A stretch of 64,000 bases of DNA, from IMG/VR virus record IMGVR_UViG_3300018421_000017, positions 1 to 64,000 of that record. One strand, written 5' to 3'. Positions 8,787-18,342 of the stretch are shown here, piece after piece (positions within the stretch are counted from its first letter, which is position 1; each line of letters opens with the position of its first letter). Made by a program: the position numbers and the translations under genes. Below the pieces are notes generated by a model. The model had not been told where the DNA came from and searched no databases. It saw only the letters and a program-made list of their open reading frames with translations. The stretch is from a virus.

Positions 8787-9599
8787 ATGGCAATTGATTT
8801 TGATGCACTTCGTAAGAAGCTCGGCCAGCTATCTGGCACAAACTCTCGCCGCAACGTTATGTGGCGACCACAAGAGGGAGAAGAGTCCGTAGTACGTCTC
8901 CTCGCGTTCTCAGGTAATGATGACGGTCTACCGTTTGCTGAGCGTTGGTTTTACTACAACATTGGAAACAACCCTGGTCTTTTGGCGCCATATCAGTTCG
9001 GTAATCCTGATCCCATCCAGGAGCTTATCACAAAGCTCCGTGATGAGGGCACCAAGGAGTCTTATGAGCTTGCGAAGAAGCTCTACCCTAAGGCTCGCTA
9101 CTACGCTCCAGTTGTAGTTCGAGGTGAAGAAGACAAGGGCGTACGTATCTGGTCTTTCGGAAAGACCGTATACCAGTCTCTTCTTAACATCATGCTTGAT
9201 GAAGATTATGGCGACATCACTGATGTGATGGAAGGTCGTGACATTAAGGTTGTTTGTACTAAAGCGCCCGGTCGCCAGTGGGCAACGACCGAAGTCCGTC
9301 CCCGAGGGAAGCAGAGCAAGCTTGCTGACAGCAAGAAGCAGATCACTGAGTGGACTGACGGAATTCCTTCCCTGGAAGAGATGTATGAAGAGAAGTCTTA
9401 TGACACTCTGACAAAGATCGTAAATGATTGGTTGAACGGTGACGAAGATAACTCTTCTACCGACGACAACTTTGGCACGTCTCGTGGCTCTACAAGCAAC
9501 TCAACTACCAGCTCTACAACAAACAACAGCGAAGCTGCGGTTAGTGATAAGTTCAAGAGTCTTGATGATGCTTTTGCCGATCTCGAAGATGACTTTTAG
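8787..9599 (+). CDS. Single-stranded DNA-binding protein, T4 gp32-like
   Basis: A 270-residue protein with gp32 layout: a basic N-terminus ('LRKKLGQLSG'), an OB-type core with many aromatic residues ('RWFYYNIGNNPG', 'RIWSFGKTVYQSLLNIM'), a Ser/Thr/Asn-rich linker and an acidic tail ending 'DAFADLEDDF'. In gp32 the acidic tail recruits partner proteins. The Cys/His zinc cluster of T4 gp32 is absent; only one Cys is present in the core. ATG 8787 is preferred over the upstream in-frame TTG because GGAGG sits 5 nt before it. It has its own promoter, a structured leader and a strong terminator, which fits high expression. Confidence 0.88.
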   Translation: MAIDFDALRKKLGQLSGTNSRRNVMWRPQEGEESVVRLLAFSGNDDGLPFAERWFYYNIGNNPGLLAPYQFGNPDPIQELITKLRDEGTKESYELAKKLYPKARYYAPVVVRGEEDKGVRIWSFGKTVYQSLLNIMLDEDYGDITDVMEGRDIKVVCTKAPGRQWATTEVRPRGKQSKLADSKKQITEWTDGIPSLEEMYEEKSYDTLTKIVNDWLNGDEDNSSTDDNFGTSRGSTSNSTTSSTTNNSEAAVSDKFKSLDDAFADLEDDF

Positions 9600-9622
9600 A
9601 CAAAAGCTGTCCTCGTGACTTC

Positions 9623-9655
9623 AAGGGAGGGAAGAAATTCCCTCCCTTGTTTTTT
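9623..9655 (+). terminator. Strong intrinsic terminator after SSB
   Basis: A perfect 11-bp stem (9623-9633 with 9638-9648) is closed by a GAAA tetraloop and followed by G and six T residues. It isolates the SSB transcript from recA. Confidence 0.93.
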
Positions 9656-9698
9656 ATGAACATCTAGTTACATAATCTTATAGTTGTTCTATGAACAT
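9655..9698 (+). promoter_or_regulatory. Repeated TATGAACAT element upstream of recA
   Basis: The 9-mer TATGAACAT occurs at 9655-9663 and again at 9690-9698, 35 bp apart. The second copy lies in the small palindrome GTTC-TAT-GAAC just before the Shine-Dalgarno. It could be an operator for recA; no regulator is known. Confidence 0.35.
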
Positions 9699-9710
9699 AG
9701 GAGTGTTTTA

Positions 9711-10904
9711 ATGTCAAAAAAGAAGCAAGACAACAGCGATGAGTTTACCTCTGACCTGATTAAGTCACTGAATAAAGAACATGGTTCTCGAATTGCCTAC
9801 AATCTGTCAACTGATGAGTCACCAACCCACGTGAATCGGTGGATTAGTACAGGATCTAAGCAGTTGGATTATATCATCGCGAATCGTCCGAATGGTGGTT
9901 TGCCAGAGGGGCGTATTGTAGAGATCTTCGGGCCGCCATCTATCGGAAAATCTCATATTGCGATTCAAATTGCTCGGTCTACACAGGCAATGGGCGGAAT
10001 TGTCGTCTATATTGACACTGAAAACGCAACTAGTGTAGAGAACCTTTCGATGCTTGGTGTCGATATCAGCAAGCGATTTGTATATGTTGACACGCACTGC
10101 ACAGAGGAGGTTATGTCTATCGCTGAGTCGACTATTCTCAAGGCGAAGGCGATGGATAAGGATGTACCTGTCACGATCATCTGGGATTCCGTCGCTGCTA
10201 CATCTCCTAAAGCTGAGCTTGTCGGCGACTATGACAAAGAGACAATCGGCTTACAGGCTCGAGCTATCTCGAAAGGAATGAGAAAGATTACAGGCGTAAT
10301 CGCAAATCAGAACGTGTTGATGATCTGTTTGAACCAGATTAGGACAAAGATTGGAGTTATGTATGGAGATCCTACTACTACACCCGGTGGTAAGGCAATC
10401 CCTTTTCACTCATCTGTACGAATTAAACTGGGGGCAGGGCAGCAGATCACGAACAAGAATAAGGAAGTAATTGGAATTCACGTTCGTGCAAAGACTATCA
10501 AGAACAAGGTCGCCCCACCTTTTAGAGAATGTAATTTTGAGATTCATTTCGGAAAAGGAATATTCGAGCATGAGCAGGTGTTCGATGAGCTGAGGAAGTT
10601 CGGCGCTGCCACAATAGATGACAAGACAATCAGCATTAGCGGAACCGGAAGCTGGAAGTCCCTTGTTGTTGCCAGCGCTTCTACAGGAGAAGTGATTGTT
10701 GAAAAGAAGTTCTATAAAGCTGATTTTGGTGATGTCTGGAATGATCCTGAATATCATGGGTATGTAGAAGCGCTGTTAGAAGCTTGCATGACAAGAAAGC
10801 TAGAAAACCCTGCTGACGCTCATCTTGACACGGAGTCATACGAAGAAGTGAGAGCCGCTGCTCTCGATCTAGACTTGGATGGTATTGAGGACTTAGATGT
10901 CTAA
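9711..10904 (+). CDS. recA: RecA/UvsX-type recombinase
   Basis: A 397-residue RecA-fold ATPase. Walker A is 'GPPSIGKS' near residue 75, the conserved 'VVYIDTENA' follows, and the Walker B-like strand is 'VTIIWDSVA'. 'LICLNQIRTKIGVMYGDPTTTPGGKA' (read in two parts around residue 205) is the RecA L2/NQ region with the TPGG turn. The C-terminus is acidic ('DLDLDGIEDLDV'). ATG 9711 has AGGAG 6 nt upstream; an in-frame upstream start is less likely. It overlaps the flap nuclease gene by 8 nt. It presumably drives recombination-dependent replication together with the gp32-like SSB. Confidence 0.92.
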   Translation: MSKKKQDNSDEFTSDLIKSLNKEHGSRIAYNLSTDESPTHVNRWISTGSKQLDYIIANRPNGGLPEGRIVEIFGPPSIGKSHIAIQIARSTQAMGGIVVYIDTENATSVENLSMLGVDISKRFVYVDTHCTEEVMSIAESTILKAKAMDKDVPVTIIWDSVAATSPKAELVGDYDKETIGLQARAISKGMRKITGVIANQNVLMICLNQIRTKIGVMYGDPTTTPGGKAIPFHSSVRIKLGAGQQITNKNKEVIGIHVRAKTIKNKVAPPFRECNFEIHFGKGIFEHEQVFDELRKFGAATIDDKTISISGTGSWKSLVVASASTGEVIVEKKFYKADFGDVWNDPEYHGYVEALLEACMTRKLENPADAHLDTESYEEVRAAALDLDLDGIEDLDV

Positions 10905-11844
10905 TGATCGTCCTGTTCTAGTGTTAGATGGACTGAATGTCTTCTACAGGCACTGGGCAGCGAATCCCACTATGGATACCAACGGTGAACATGTCGGTGG
11001 GATAGTGGGGTTTCTGAAGGGCATACAACTGTTGTGCGAAAGGTATCAACCAAGTGATATAGTGGTCACTTGGGAGGGTGGGGGCTCTGTACGCCGGCGA
11101 GGGGTAAGCTCTACATACAAGTCTGGCCGTCGCCCTGCAAAGTTAAACCGCTTTTACGAAGATATACCCGACACTGTCGAGAATAGAAATTCACAAGTAG
11201 CAAGACTTGTTTCATTATTACGAAAAGCTGGAATCAAGCAAGTGTATGTATCTGACTGCGAAGGTGATGATATCGTTGCTTACATCGTAAACGCCGTCTT
11301 TAAAGATAAAGAGTGTATTGTCGTATCAACTGATAAAGATTTTTTTCAATTGATAAACGACAGGGTAAGAGTGTGGTCGCCCGGAAGCAAAAAAGAGTGG
11401 AGTATAGAGAGCGTTATCGATAACTTTGGCGTTCACCCAGAAAATTTTTGTCTCGCAAGATGCTTCATTGGTGACGCCTCTGACGGTCTAAAAGGTGCCC
11501 CTGGAGTTGGGTTTAAAAACCTCTCGAAGAGATTTCCGCAGTTTGGAAATTCTGACAGTCTTACTGTGGATGACATAGTTACTGAATGTGAAAAGCTTCG
11601 AGTACAAAAGAGTCTTAAGCTCTATGATAATATCATTGAACACGAAGAGAACATACGAAAGAACTGGAAGCTTATGTATCTCGGCTTAGGTAAGTTGTCT
11701 GCAAGCCAGGCACAGAAAATAGAGTCAGCTCTCCAGAACGATACCACCCGTGATAAACTTGGGTTCATCAGAGAACTGATGAAGATACAGATCACTAACG
11801 TTGATTATGACAAGCTTTTTATGACCTTGAAGGTATTAAAGTAG
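10897..11844 (+). CDS. 5'-3' exonuclease / flap endonuclease (first copy)
   Basis: A 315-residue FEN/5'-3' exonuclease. The N-terminal metal site 'VLVLDGLNVFYRHW' includes the D-G-x-N signature. Mid-protein acidic motifs are 'VSDCEGDDIVAYI' and 'VVSTDKDFFQL'. The helix-three-turn-helix region is 'GDASDGLKGAPGVGFKNLSKRF'. It overlaps recA by 8 nt. It supplies the 5' nuclease missing from the short family A polymerase, likely for primer removal or flap processing. A second, distinct homologue lies at 51134-51973. Confidence 0.88.
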   Translation: MSNDRPVLVLDGLNVFYRHWAANPTMDTNGEHVGGIVGFLKGIQLLCERYQPSDIVVTWEGGGSVRRRGVSSTYKSGRRPAKLNRFYEDIPDTVENRNSQVARLVSLLRKAGIKQVYVSDCEGDDIVAYIVNAVFKDKECIVVSTDKDFFQLINDRVRVWSPGSKKEWSIESVIDNFGVHPENFCLARCFIGDASDGLKGAPGVGFKNLSKRFPQFGNSDSLTVDDIVTECEKLRVQKSLKLYDNIIEHEENIRKNWKLMYLGLGKLSASQAQKIESALQNDTTRDKLGFIRELMKIQITNVDYDKLFMTLKVLK

Positions 11845-11861
11845 ACTAACAGAGGATTTTT

Positions 11862-13271
11862 ATGCAGCCCGCAACAAGCAAGACAGCAATTTTAGATGAT
11901 CTGCCCGCCGGCCAGTTCGCACACTATAACAAGCCTTTTCAAGAGAAGATCTTTCAAGGCTTGTTGACGGACTTAAACTGGGCCGCTCAGATGGTTGAAG
12001 TTATGAGGCCTGATTTTTTCGAGCTGCGTTATCTAGAATATCTTTGTGATAAGTACTTCAACTACTTTAGAGAATATCGGTGCTTTCCAACTCAATCACT
12101 TTTGATTTCGATCATCAAAGATGCGCTTAGTGAAGACGGCGATATCATTCTAAGGGATCAGATTGTATCTTACTTGATTCGGATGCGCGAGAATCCTAAC
12201 CCTGGTGATATTGCCTATGTTAAGGAAAAGTCGTTGGACTTCTGCAAGAGGCAGGCATTCAAGGAAGCCCTTGAGCAGTCGGTAGAATTGATTAGTACTG
12301 ACAACTTCGAGTCTGTAATCTCGTTGATGAAAAACGCTGTATCAATCGGCATGCCGAATACGGTTGGGCACGACTTCTTTGAAGATATTGAAGCTCGCTT
12401 TCAGAAGATTGACCGATGTGTATGTCCCACGGGTATTCCAGAACTAGATGCTAAGGACGTTCTAGCAGGTGGGTTGGGTCGAGGTGAGATTGGGGTCGTT
12501 ACCGCGAACACAGGTGTTGGTAAGTCTCACTTTCTTGTGCAGATGGGTGCTAATGCAATGAGAAACGGAAAGAATGTTCTGCATTACACATTCGAGCTGA
12601 CTGAACAGGCTGTGGGTATTCGATACGATTCGAACCTCTGTAATATACCGTCTTCAGATGTTCACGATCACAAAAAGCAAGTCAAAGAGTTTTACGAAAA
12701 GAATGAAGACTTAGGACGCTTGATGATTAAGGAGTATCCAACTGGTACCGCGTCAGTAACGACCATTAGAAACCACATTGAGAAACTTGCTTTACGAAAC
12801 TTCAAACCTTCTCTGATACTTATCGATTATGCAGACATTATGAGATCAACACGCCAGTATGACTCTTTACGTCATGAGCTTAAGCTTATTTATGAAGAGC
12901 TCAGAAATCTTGCAATGGAACTAAGGGTACCAGTGTGGACAGCGAGCCAAGCGAATAGAGACTCGGCAAATTCTGACATCGTTGGTCTTGAGAATATGTC
13001 GGAAGCATATGGGAAGGCAATGGTTGCTGACTTAGTTGTTTCGCTTTCAAGAAAGGCAACTGAGAAAGCTACTGGGACCGGTCGTATCTTTATCGCTAAA
13101 AACCGCGCTGGTAAGGACGGGATTCTTTTTCCTATACACATTGACACCGCGCGCTCTAGTATTAAAGTAATCGATAGTGAGTCGGCGACTCTCGCTGAAG
13201 CCCGCCAGGACGAACAACGCGAGACAAAAGACCTGATTAGAAAGAAGTGGAAAGAGATTAATAGAGTTTAA
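11862..13271 (+). CDS. dnaB: Replicative DNA helicase, DnaB/gp41-like
   Basis: A 469-residue protein. An N-terminal helical domain (1-180) is followed by a RecA-fold motor beginning 'GGLGRGEIGVVTANTGVGKS' near residue 203, with the Walker A at its end. Walker B is 'LILIDYADIM', followed by 'VPVWTASQANRDS' and an arginine-finger-like 'IFIAKNRAGKDG'. This layout is typical of DnaB-family hexameric helicases. A GAGGA precedes the ATG. No separate primase was recognised in the window. Confidence 0.9.
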   Translation: MQPATSKTAILDDLPAGQFAHYNKPFQEKIFQGLLTDLNWAAQMVEVMRPDFFELRYLEYLCDKYFNYFREYRCFPTQSLLISIIKDALSEDGDIILRDQIVSYLIRMRENPNPGDIAYVKEKSLDFCKRQAFKEALEQSVELISTDNFESVISLMKNAVSIGMPNTVGHDFFEDIEARFQKIDRCVCPTGIPELDAKDVLAGGLGRGEIGVVTANTGVGKSHFLVQMGANAMRNGKNVLHYTFELTEQAVGIRYDSNLCNIPSSDVHDHKKQVKEFYEKNEDLGRLMIKEYPTGTASVTTIRNHIEKLALRNFKPSLILIDYADIMRSTRQYDSLRHELKLIYEELRNLAMELRVPVWTASQANRDSANSDIVGLENMSEAYGKAMVADLVVSLSRKATEKATGTGRIFIAKNRAGKDGILFPIHIDTARSSIKVIDSESATLAEARQDEQRETKDLIRKKWKEINRV

Positions 13272-13275
13272 TAAG

Positions 13276-15798
13276 ATGGAGACAGAAGTGTCGAAAACAT
13301 ATACGTACCAAGAAGTATACGCTCGGTGTCTTGAGTATTTTTCAGGAGACGAGTTAGCAGCTAATGTCGTCGCGACTAAATACTTGCTTACCAATCAAGA
13401 TGAAGAATTTCTGGAGTTGAGTCCGGATGATATGCACCGACGTATTGCTGGCGAACTAGCTAGGATTGAGCAAAAATATCCGAATCCCCTGACAGAGGGT
13501 GAAATATACTCTCTGTTAAAAGACTTTAGTCAGGTAGTTCCTCAAGGCTCTCCAATGTCTGGTATCGGAAATGACCAAAGAATCCAGTCACTATCCAACT
13601 GTTTTGTTATAGAGTCACCAGAGGACAGTTATGGTGGAATCTTGAAGACTGATCAGGAGTTAGTACAGATTGCGAAGCGTCGTGGGGGTGTCGGCTTTGA
13701 CCTTAGCACAATTAGACCGAAGGGCCTTACCACAGCCAACGCAGCTAGGACTACAGACGGCATTGAAGTCTTCATGGATAGATTTAGCAATTCGTGTCGA
13801 GAAGTCGCTCAGGGAGGCCGTAGAGGGGCTCTGATGTTAACGATATCTGTTCATCATCCACAAATCCGTGACTTCATAAAGATAAAGCAAGATTTGACGA
13901 GGGTGACGGGTGCCAACATCTCTGTTCGTGTTACAGATGAATTTATGGAGGCCGTACGAAATAACGAAGAAGTCGAGCTTCGATGGCCCGTAGACTCTTC
14001 TAACCCGAAGATCAGTGTTGTTGATGACGCCGCTGAAATCTGGCACGAGATTATTGAAGGCGCTCACGCTGCCGCAGAACCTGGTGTCCTCTTTTGGGAC
14101 ACTGCAAAGTCCATGACACCTTCTGATGTATATACTAAAGAAGGCTTCGGTTCTGTGTCGACAAACCCATGCGGTGAAATTATTCTATCACCATACGATA
14201 GTTGCCGGTTGATGCTTGTGAACCTGACAGCGTTCGTGAAGAATCCATTCTCTTCTCGTGCTGAATTTGACTTTGACGAGTACTCTAGCGTTGTGATTAA
14301 AGCGCAGCGCTTGATGGACGACATGGTTGATCTTGAAGTTGAGCAAGTCGATAAGATTCTTGACAAGATCGATCGTGACCCAGAGTCTGATCATGTTAAG
14401 TATCATGAGAGGTCCCTGTGGAATAATATTCGAACAGCTGCTCTGAAGGGTCGTAGGACAGGGCTTGGGATTACTGGTCTTGGTGACGCTCTTGCCATGA
14501 TAGGTGTCACTTACGGCTCTGAAGAGTCTGTTGATGTCGTAGAAGACATTTATAAGACTCTTGCCTTGAACGCTTATAGAAGTTCGTGCACACTTGCGAA
14601 AGAACGTGGCGCCTTCGAAGTTTACGACTTTGAGAGAGAATCAAACCATAAGTTTATCCAGCGCCTCTATGAAGCAGACCCTGAATTAGAAAAATTGTCG
14701 AGAGCCTACGGACGTAGAAACATTGCGTTAACCACAACAGCTCCAGCCGGATCTGTCTCTGTGCTGACGCAAACAACATCTGGAATCGAGCCAGCTTTCA
14801 TGCTTCATTACACTCGCCGCAAAAAGTTGACTGGTCAAGATGCCGATGCTCGAGTAGATTTCGTGGATGATTCCGGCGATAGGTGGCAGGAATATACCGT
14901 CTATCACCATGGCTTCAGGCAGTGGATGGACACAATAGAGATTGGTGAAGGCGAAACAATGAGCAACGAAAAGCTTGTTGAGATGAGCCCTTATGCCGGC
15001 GCAACAGCCAATGAGATTGATTGGGTTGCTAAGGTCAAGATGCAAGCGGCCGCCCAGAAGTGGGTTTGTCATGCGATATCGAACACCACAAACCTCCCTA
15101 ACGATATTGACGTGGAGACAGTCAAGCAAGTGTATATGAAGGGGTGGGAGCTTGGATGTAAGGGAGTAACTGTCTACAGAGATGGTAGCCGTTCAGGGGT
15201 TCTTGTCGCTGCTGAAGAAAGTCATGATGACCCTCGAGAGTCTTCTGAGATACTTGTTAATACAGCGCCTCGCCGACCCGAAGATTTAGAGTGTGATATA
15301 CACCAAGCAAATATTAAGGGGGAAGCATGGACCATTCTGATAGGCCTTTTGAATGGCCAGCCATATGAGGTCATTGGGGGACTGTCGGAGTACGTAGAGA
15401 TTCCCAGGAGACACACAACAGGTGTGATTAAGAAAAGAGTTAGGAAGTCTGTTCCCTCCAAGTATGATCTCGTTGTAGGATCAAATGGCGATGAATTTAT
15501 AATCAAGGATGTCGTGAAAGTGTTTGATAACCCAAACCACTCTGCGTTCACACGTACATTATCGCTAGCGCTTCGTCACGGTGTACCAGTTCAATATCTT
15601 GTCGAACAGTTACAGAAAGATAAAGATGCAGATCTGTTTAGCTTCTCTAAAGTAATTGCTAGATGTCTAAAGAAATACATCGCGGACGGTACCAGGGCGA
15701 GTAATGGAGTACTAAGCTCTTGCTGCGACAGTCCGAATGTAGTATACCAAGAAGGATGTGCCACATGTATTAACTGTGGTATGGCGAAGTGTGGATAA
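13276..15798 (+). CDS. nrdJ: Adenosylcobalamin-dependent (class II) ribonucleotide reductase
   Basis: An 840-residue single-chain reductase. The radical-site barrel shows 'QGSPMSGIGNDQRIQSLSNC', 'RRGGVGFDLSTIRP', 'VAQGGRRGALML' and 'STNPCGEI', the NPCGE loop carrying catalytic Cys and Glu. 'TTTAPAGSVSVLTQTTSGIEP' (read in two parts) is the conserved loop before the last barrel strands. The C-terminus has the Cys-rich zinc-ribbon tail 'GCATCINCGMAKCG' found in NrdJ. No NrdB-like radical subunit is nearby, which agrees with class II. The ATG at 13276 lacks a clear Shine-Dalgarno. A GTG at 13288 with GGAG 6 nt upstream is an alternative start, 4 residues shorter. Confidence 0.92.
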   Translation: METEVSKTYTYQEVYARCLEYFSGDELAANVVATKYLLTNQDEEFLELSPDDMHRRIAGELARIEQKYPNPLTEGEIYSLLKDFSQVVPQGSPMSGIGNDQRIQSLSNCFVIESPEDSYGGILKTDQELVQIAKRRGGVGFDLSTIRPKGLTTANAARTTDGIEVFMDRFSNSCREVAQGGRRGALMLTISVHHPQIRDFIKIKQDLTRVTGANISVRVTDEFMEAVRNNEEVELRWPVDSSNPKISVVDDAAEIWHEIIEGAHAAAEPGVLFWDTAKSMTPSDVYTKEGFGSVSTNPCGEIILSPYDSCRLMLVNLTAFVKNPFSSRAEFDFDEYSSVVIKAQRLMDDMVDLEVEQVDKILDKIDRDPESDHVKYHERSLWNNIRTAALKGRRTGLGITGLGDALAMIGVTYGSEESVDVVEDIYKTLALNAYRSSCTLAKERGAFEVYDFERESNHKFIQRLYEADPELEKLSRAYGRRNIALTTTAPAGSVSVLTQTTSGIEPAFMLHYTRRKKLTGQDADARVDFVDDSGDRWQEYTVYHHGFRQWMDTIEIGEGETMSNEKLVEMSPYAGATANEIDWVAKVKMQAAAQKWVCHAISNTTNLPNDIDVETVKQVYMKGWELGCKGVTVYRDGSRSGVLVAAEESHDDPRESSEILVNTAPRRPEDLECDIHQANIKGEAWTILIGLLNGQPYEVIGGLSEYVEIPRRHTTGVIKKRVRKSVPSKYDLVVGSNGDEFIIKDVVKVFDNPNHSAFTRTLSLALRHGVPVQYLVEQLQKDKDADLFSFSKVIARCLKKYIADGTRASNGVLSSCCDSPNVVYQEGCATCINCGMAKCG

Positions 15799-15810
15799 TA
15801 AGGAGTTATA

Positions 15811-16413
15811 ATGCACTGGACAACAGAAATTGATCCCAAAGTTAAAGAAATAGAACTAAGAAAGCAGCCTGTAATAATCAGGGTCAATAAATTTGATGAA
15901 GATTCTGCAAAGAAGTTCGCTCAAGAGATGGCACAAGCCCATAACACAGGCCAGAAAGTAATTCCTATTGTCATTGATTCATACGGTGGCCAAGTCTACA
16001 GTTTAATGTCAATGATCAGTGCGATAAAGCATTCAGAAATTCCTGTTGCTACCATCGTAGAAGGTAAAGCGATGAGCTGTGGAGCTGTATTGTTTTCTTT
16101 TGGTGAAGAAGGCATGCGCTTTATGGATCCAAACGCAACAGTAATGATTCACGACGTCAGCTCCATGGATTTCGGCAAAGTTGAAGAACTAAAAGCGGGA
16201 GCGACAGAAGCCGATAGACTTAACACAACTATCTACACTATGATGGCTCGTAACTGCGGGAAAAAAGATGACTACTTCATGAAGATTGTAGACAAAAAGA
16301 AGCATGCTGATTGGTTCCTCGACGCTGAAGAAGCAAAGAAACATGGGATGGCAAATCAGCTGCGAGTTCCAAAGATTCATATCAAGGTATCTGTTGATAT
16401 AGATTTTGAGTAG
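15811..16413 (+). CDS. ClpP-like serine protease (intact triad)
   Basis: A 200-residue S14-family protein with an intact predicted triad: S89 in 'AMSCGAV', H114 in 'MIHDV' and D167 in 'ADWFLDAEEA'. The Gly-rich oxyanion strand is 'IDSYGGQV' near residue 56. Phages use ClpP-like enzymes in head maturation or in subverting host proteolysis; neither can be chosen from context. It lies between ribonucleotide reductase and the endolysin, with AGGAG before the ATG. A second, altered copy is at 57986-58669. Confidence 0.88.
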   Translation: MHWTTEIDPKVKEIELRKQPVIIRVNKFDEDSAKKFAQEMAQAHNTGQKVIPIVIDSYGGQVYSLMSMISAIKHSEIPVATIVEGKAMSCGAVLFSFGEEGMRFMDPNATVMIHDVSSMDFGKVEELKAGATEADRLNTTIYTMMARNCGKKDDYFMKIVDKKKHADWFLDAEEAKKHGMANQLRVPKIHIKVSVDIDFE

Positions 16414-16421
16414 AGGGCAAC

Positions 16422-17342
16422 ATGGACAAAGTATTCTACAACAAAAGCTCCGCCGATTCATTGGGATGGGATCCCTCGTGGTTCGGAGCAGATGAACATG
16501 ATGATGATTTAGTAAAAGCAATTAAGAAGTGGCAAAAGTCTCACGGATTAACTGCTGATGGGTTATGCGGTCCTGCGACGTATAGAAGAATTTGGACAGA
16601 GAGAGAAGATGAGATATCAGACTTTTCTCCTTCCCAAAGCTCATGTCGATCAGGCGATAAGTTTATTGTTCATAACGGTAATTTCCTACCTATAGAGTGG
16701 GACAAAGTTGTTCTGTGGGACGAACCTGATGGTCTAGGATGCAAAGACGGTACTTACACCAGCTATGCCGGGAAACCTGATAGACGACCGCACTATTTTG
16801 TTAACCACTGGGACGTCTGCTTGTCTACTGAGTCAATGGCAAACGTGATTGCGAAAAGAGGAATATCAATCCATTTTGGTATCGACAATGATGGCACGAT
16901 TTACCAGCTATTAGATACGCAGCATGCCGCTTGGCAGGCTGGCGGTAGGAAATGGAATCATGAGAGTATTGGCGTCGAGATTGCAAATGCCTTCTACCCG
17001 AAATACCAGAGCTGGTATGAACGTAAGGGCTTCGGCTCCAGACCTATCAACCCTGCTGGTTCCGTAAAGTGTCACGGTAGAGGATTGGAAGAGCACCTTG
17101 GGTTCTATGACGTTCAAATTGACGCTTTAAAAGCTCTCTGGAAGGCGCTTCACAAAGGGTTAGATATACCCTTACAATGTCCGACTGATTCTTCAGGTGA
17201 GCTAATTACAACTGTTGATAAAGAGTGCGAAAGATCTAGGTTTTCCGGGTTCATAAACCACTACAATCTTACTAAGAGAAAGATCGATTGCGCTGGTCTA
17301 GATTTAGCCGCTCTTTTAGATGAGTGTCGGAGAGAAGTATAA
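16422..17342 (+). CDS. Endolysin: peptidoglycan-binding plus N-acetylmuramoyl-L-alanine amidase
   Basis: A 306-residue protein with two domains. An N-terminal peptidoglycan-binding unit (about 10-55) contains 'IKKWQKSHGLTADGLCGPAT'. A type-2 amidase domain follows (about 115-300) with zinc-ligand-type motifs: 'FVNHWD', 'SIHFGIDNDGTIYQ', 'NHESIGVEIAN' and a late 'NHYNLTKRKIDCAG'. It should cleave the amide bond between MurNAc and L-Ala at lysis. No signal peptide is seen, so a holin would be needed. The TAA stop overlaps the ATG of the glutamine synthetase gene by one base. Confidence 0.87.
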   Translation: MDKVFYNKSSADSLGWDPSWFGADEHDDDLVKAIKKWQKSHGLTADGLCGPATYRRIWTEREDEISDFSPSQSSCRSGDKFIVHNGNFLPIEWDKVVLWDEPDGLGCKDGTYTSYAGKPDRRPHYFVNHWDVCLSTESMANVIAKRGISIHFGIDNDGTIYQLLDTQHAAWQAGGRKWNHESIGVEIANAFYPKYQSWYERKGFGSRPINPAGSVKCHGRGLEEHLGFYDVQIDALKALWKALHKGLDIPLQCPTDSSGELITTVDKECERSRFSGFINHYNLTKRKIDCAGLDLAALLDECRREV

Positions 17343-18340
17343 TGGTACATGTTGATTATGTTTGGGTTGACGGACTGGAATCACCCCTTGTGCGTTCAAA
17401 GACAAAGATCGTAACTCCATCTGTAAGCCAGAAAGGTGAAATGGAGATCCAAATTGCTGAATGGACGTTTGACGGCTCCTCGACGAACCAGGCAGTCACA
17501 AGCAACTCTGAGCTTTTGCTTAAGCCACACAGAGTCTATCAGTTATCAGATCAACACTACATTGCTCTTTGCGAAGTCTGTGATCCAGCTTCTGGAGAAC
17601 CACACGACACAAATTACCGAGCCGTCTTAAGGGATAAGATAGCAGAGTCTGGTGACAAGGGACTGTGGGTAGGTTTTGAACAGGAGTTTTTTATCACCAA
17701 GAACGACAAGAACGTTTTGTGGCCTAAGCATGGTCTGCCACCACAGGACACTAGGTACTACTGTTCCTCTGGTGGACCCATCAGACATAGAAAACTTGTG
17801 AGAGAACACGCTACGATCTGTAACAAGGCTGGAATTAGCGTCGTTGGCTATAATACTGAGGTTTCCCCCGGGCAGTGGGAATATCAAGTATTTGCAGAAG
17901 ATCCGCTAAAGGCTGCTGACGACCTGTGGGTTAGTAGATACATTCTGCAATTGTGTTGTGAGACATACGACATTGGTATAGATTGGCACCCGAAACCGCA
18001 CGAGGGCTGGAACGGATCTGGATGTCATACGAATTTTTCGACTAACTCCATGAGAGAATCAGGTGGCGAAGAGTTGTTCAGAGCGATTATGGAAACTGCG
18101 TCAGCCAAACATTCTGAGCATATGCAGAACTACGGGAAGTTGAACAGGAGGAGAATGACAGGAGAGCATGAAACATCTTCTTACAGTGAATTTTCGTGGG
18201 GCGTCGGTTCTAGAAATACAAGCGTCAGAGTCCCGGTGGCGACAGGCGAGGAGTGGAAGGGTTACGTAGAAGACCGCCGCCCCGCTTCAAATTGTGACCC
18301 TTATAGAGTCGTAAGGTGTGTGCTCGAATATGTAAAGTAG
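17342..18340 (+). CDS. glnII: Type II (eukaryotic-type) glutamine synthetase
   Basis: A 332-residue glutamine synthetase matching the short GSII family rather than the ~470-residue GSI of most bacteria. Signatures are 'EWTFDGSSTNQA', 'GFEQEFF' (metal-binding Glu), 'NTEVSPGQWEYQV', 'GSGCHTNFSTNSMR' (ATP/metal region), 'RRMTGEHETS', 'NTSVRVP' and 'YVEDRRPASNCDPY'. It would make glutamine from glutamate, ammonia and ATP in the infected cell. ATG 17342 shares one base with the endolysin stop and has GGAGAG upstream. All expected motifs are present, so the enzyme is probably active. Its presence in a phage is unusual. Confidence 0.9.
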   Translation: MVHVDYVWVDGLESPLVRSKTKIVTPSVSQKGEMEIQIAEWTFDGSSTNQAVTSNSELLLKPHRVYQLSDQHYIALCEVCDPASGEPHDTNYRAVLRDKIAESGDKGLWVGFEQEFFITKNDKNVLWPKHGLPPQDTRYYCSSGGPIRHRKLVREHATICNKAGISVVGYNTEVSPGQWEYQVFAEDPLKAADDLWVSRYILQLCCETYDIGIDWHPKPHEGWNGSGCHTNFSTNSMRESGGEELFRAIMETASAKHSEHMQNYGKLNRRRMTGEHETSSYSEFSWGVGSRNTSVRVPVATGEEWKGYVEDRRPASNCDPYRVVRCVLEYVK

Positions 18341-18342
18341 TT

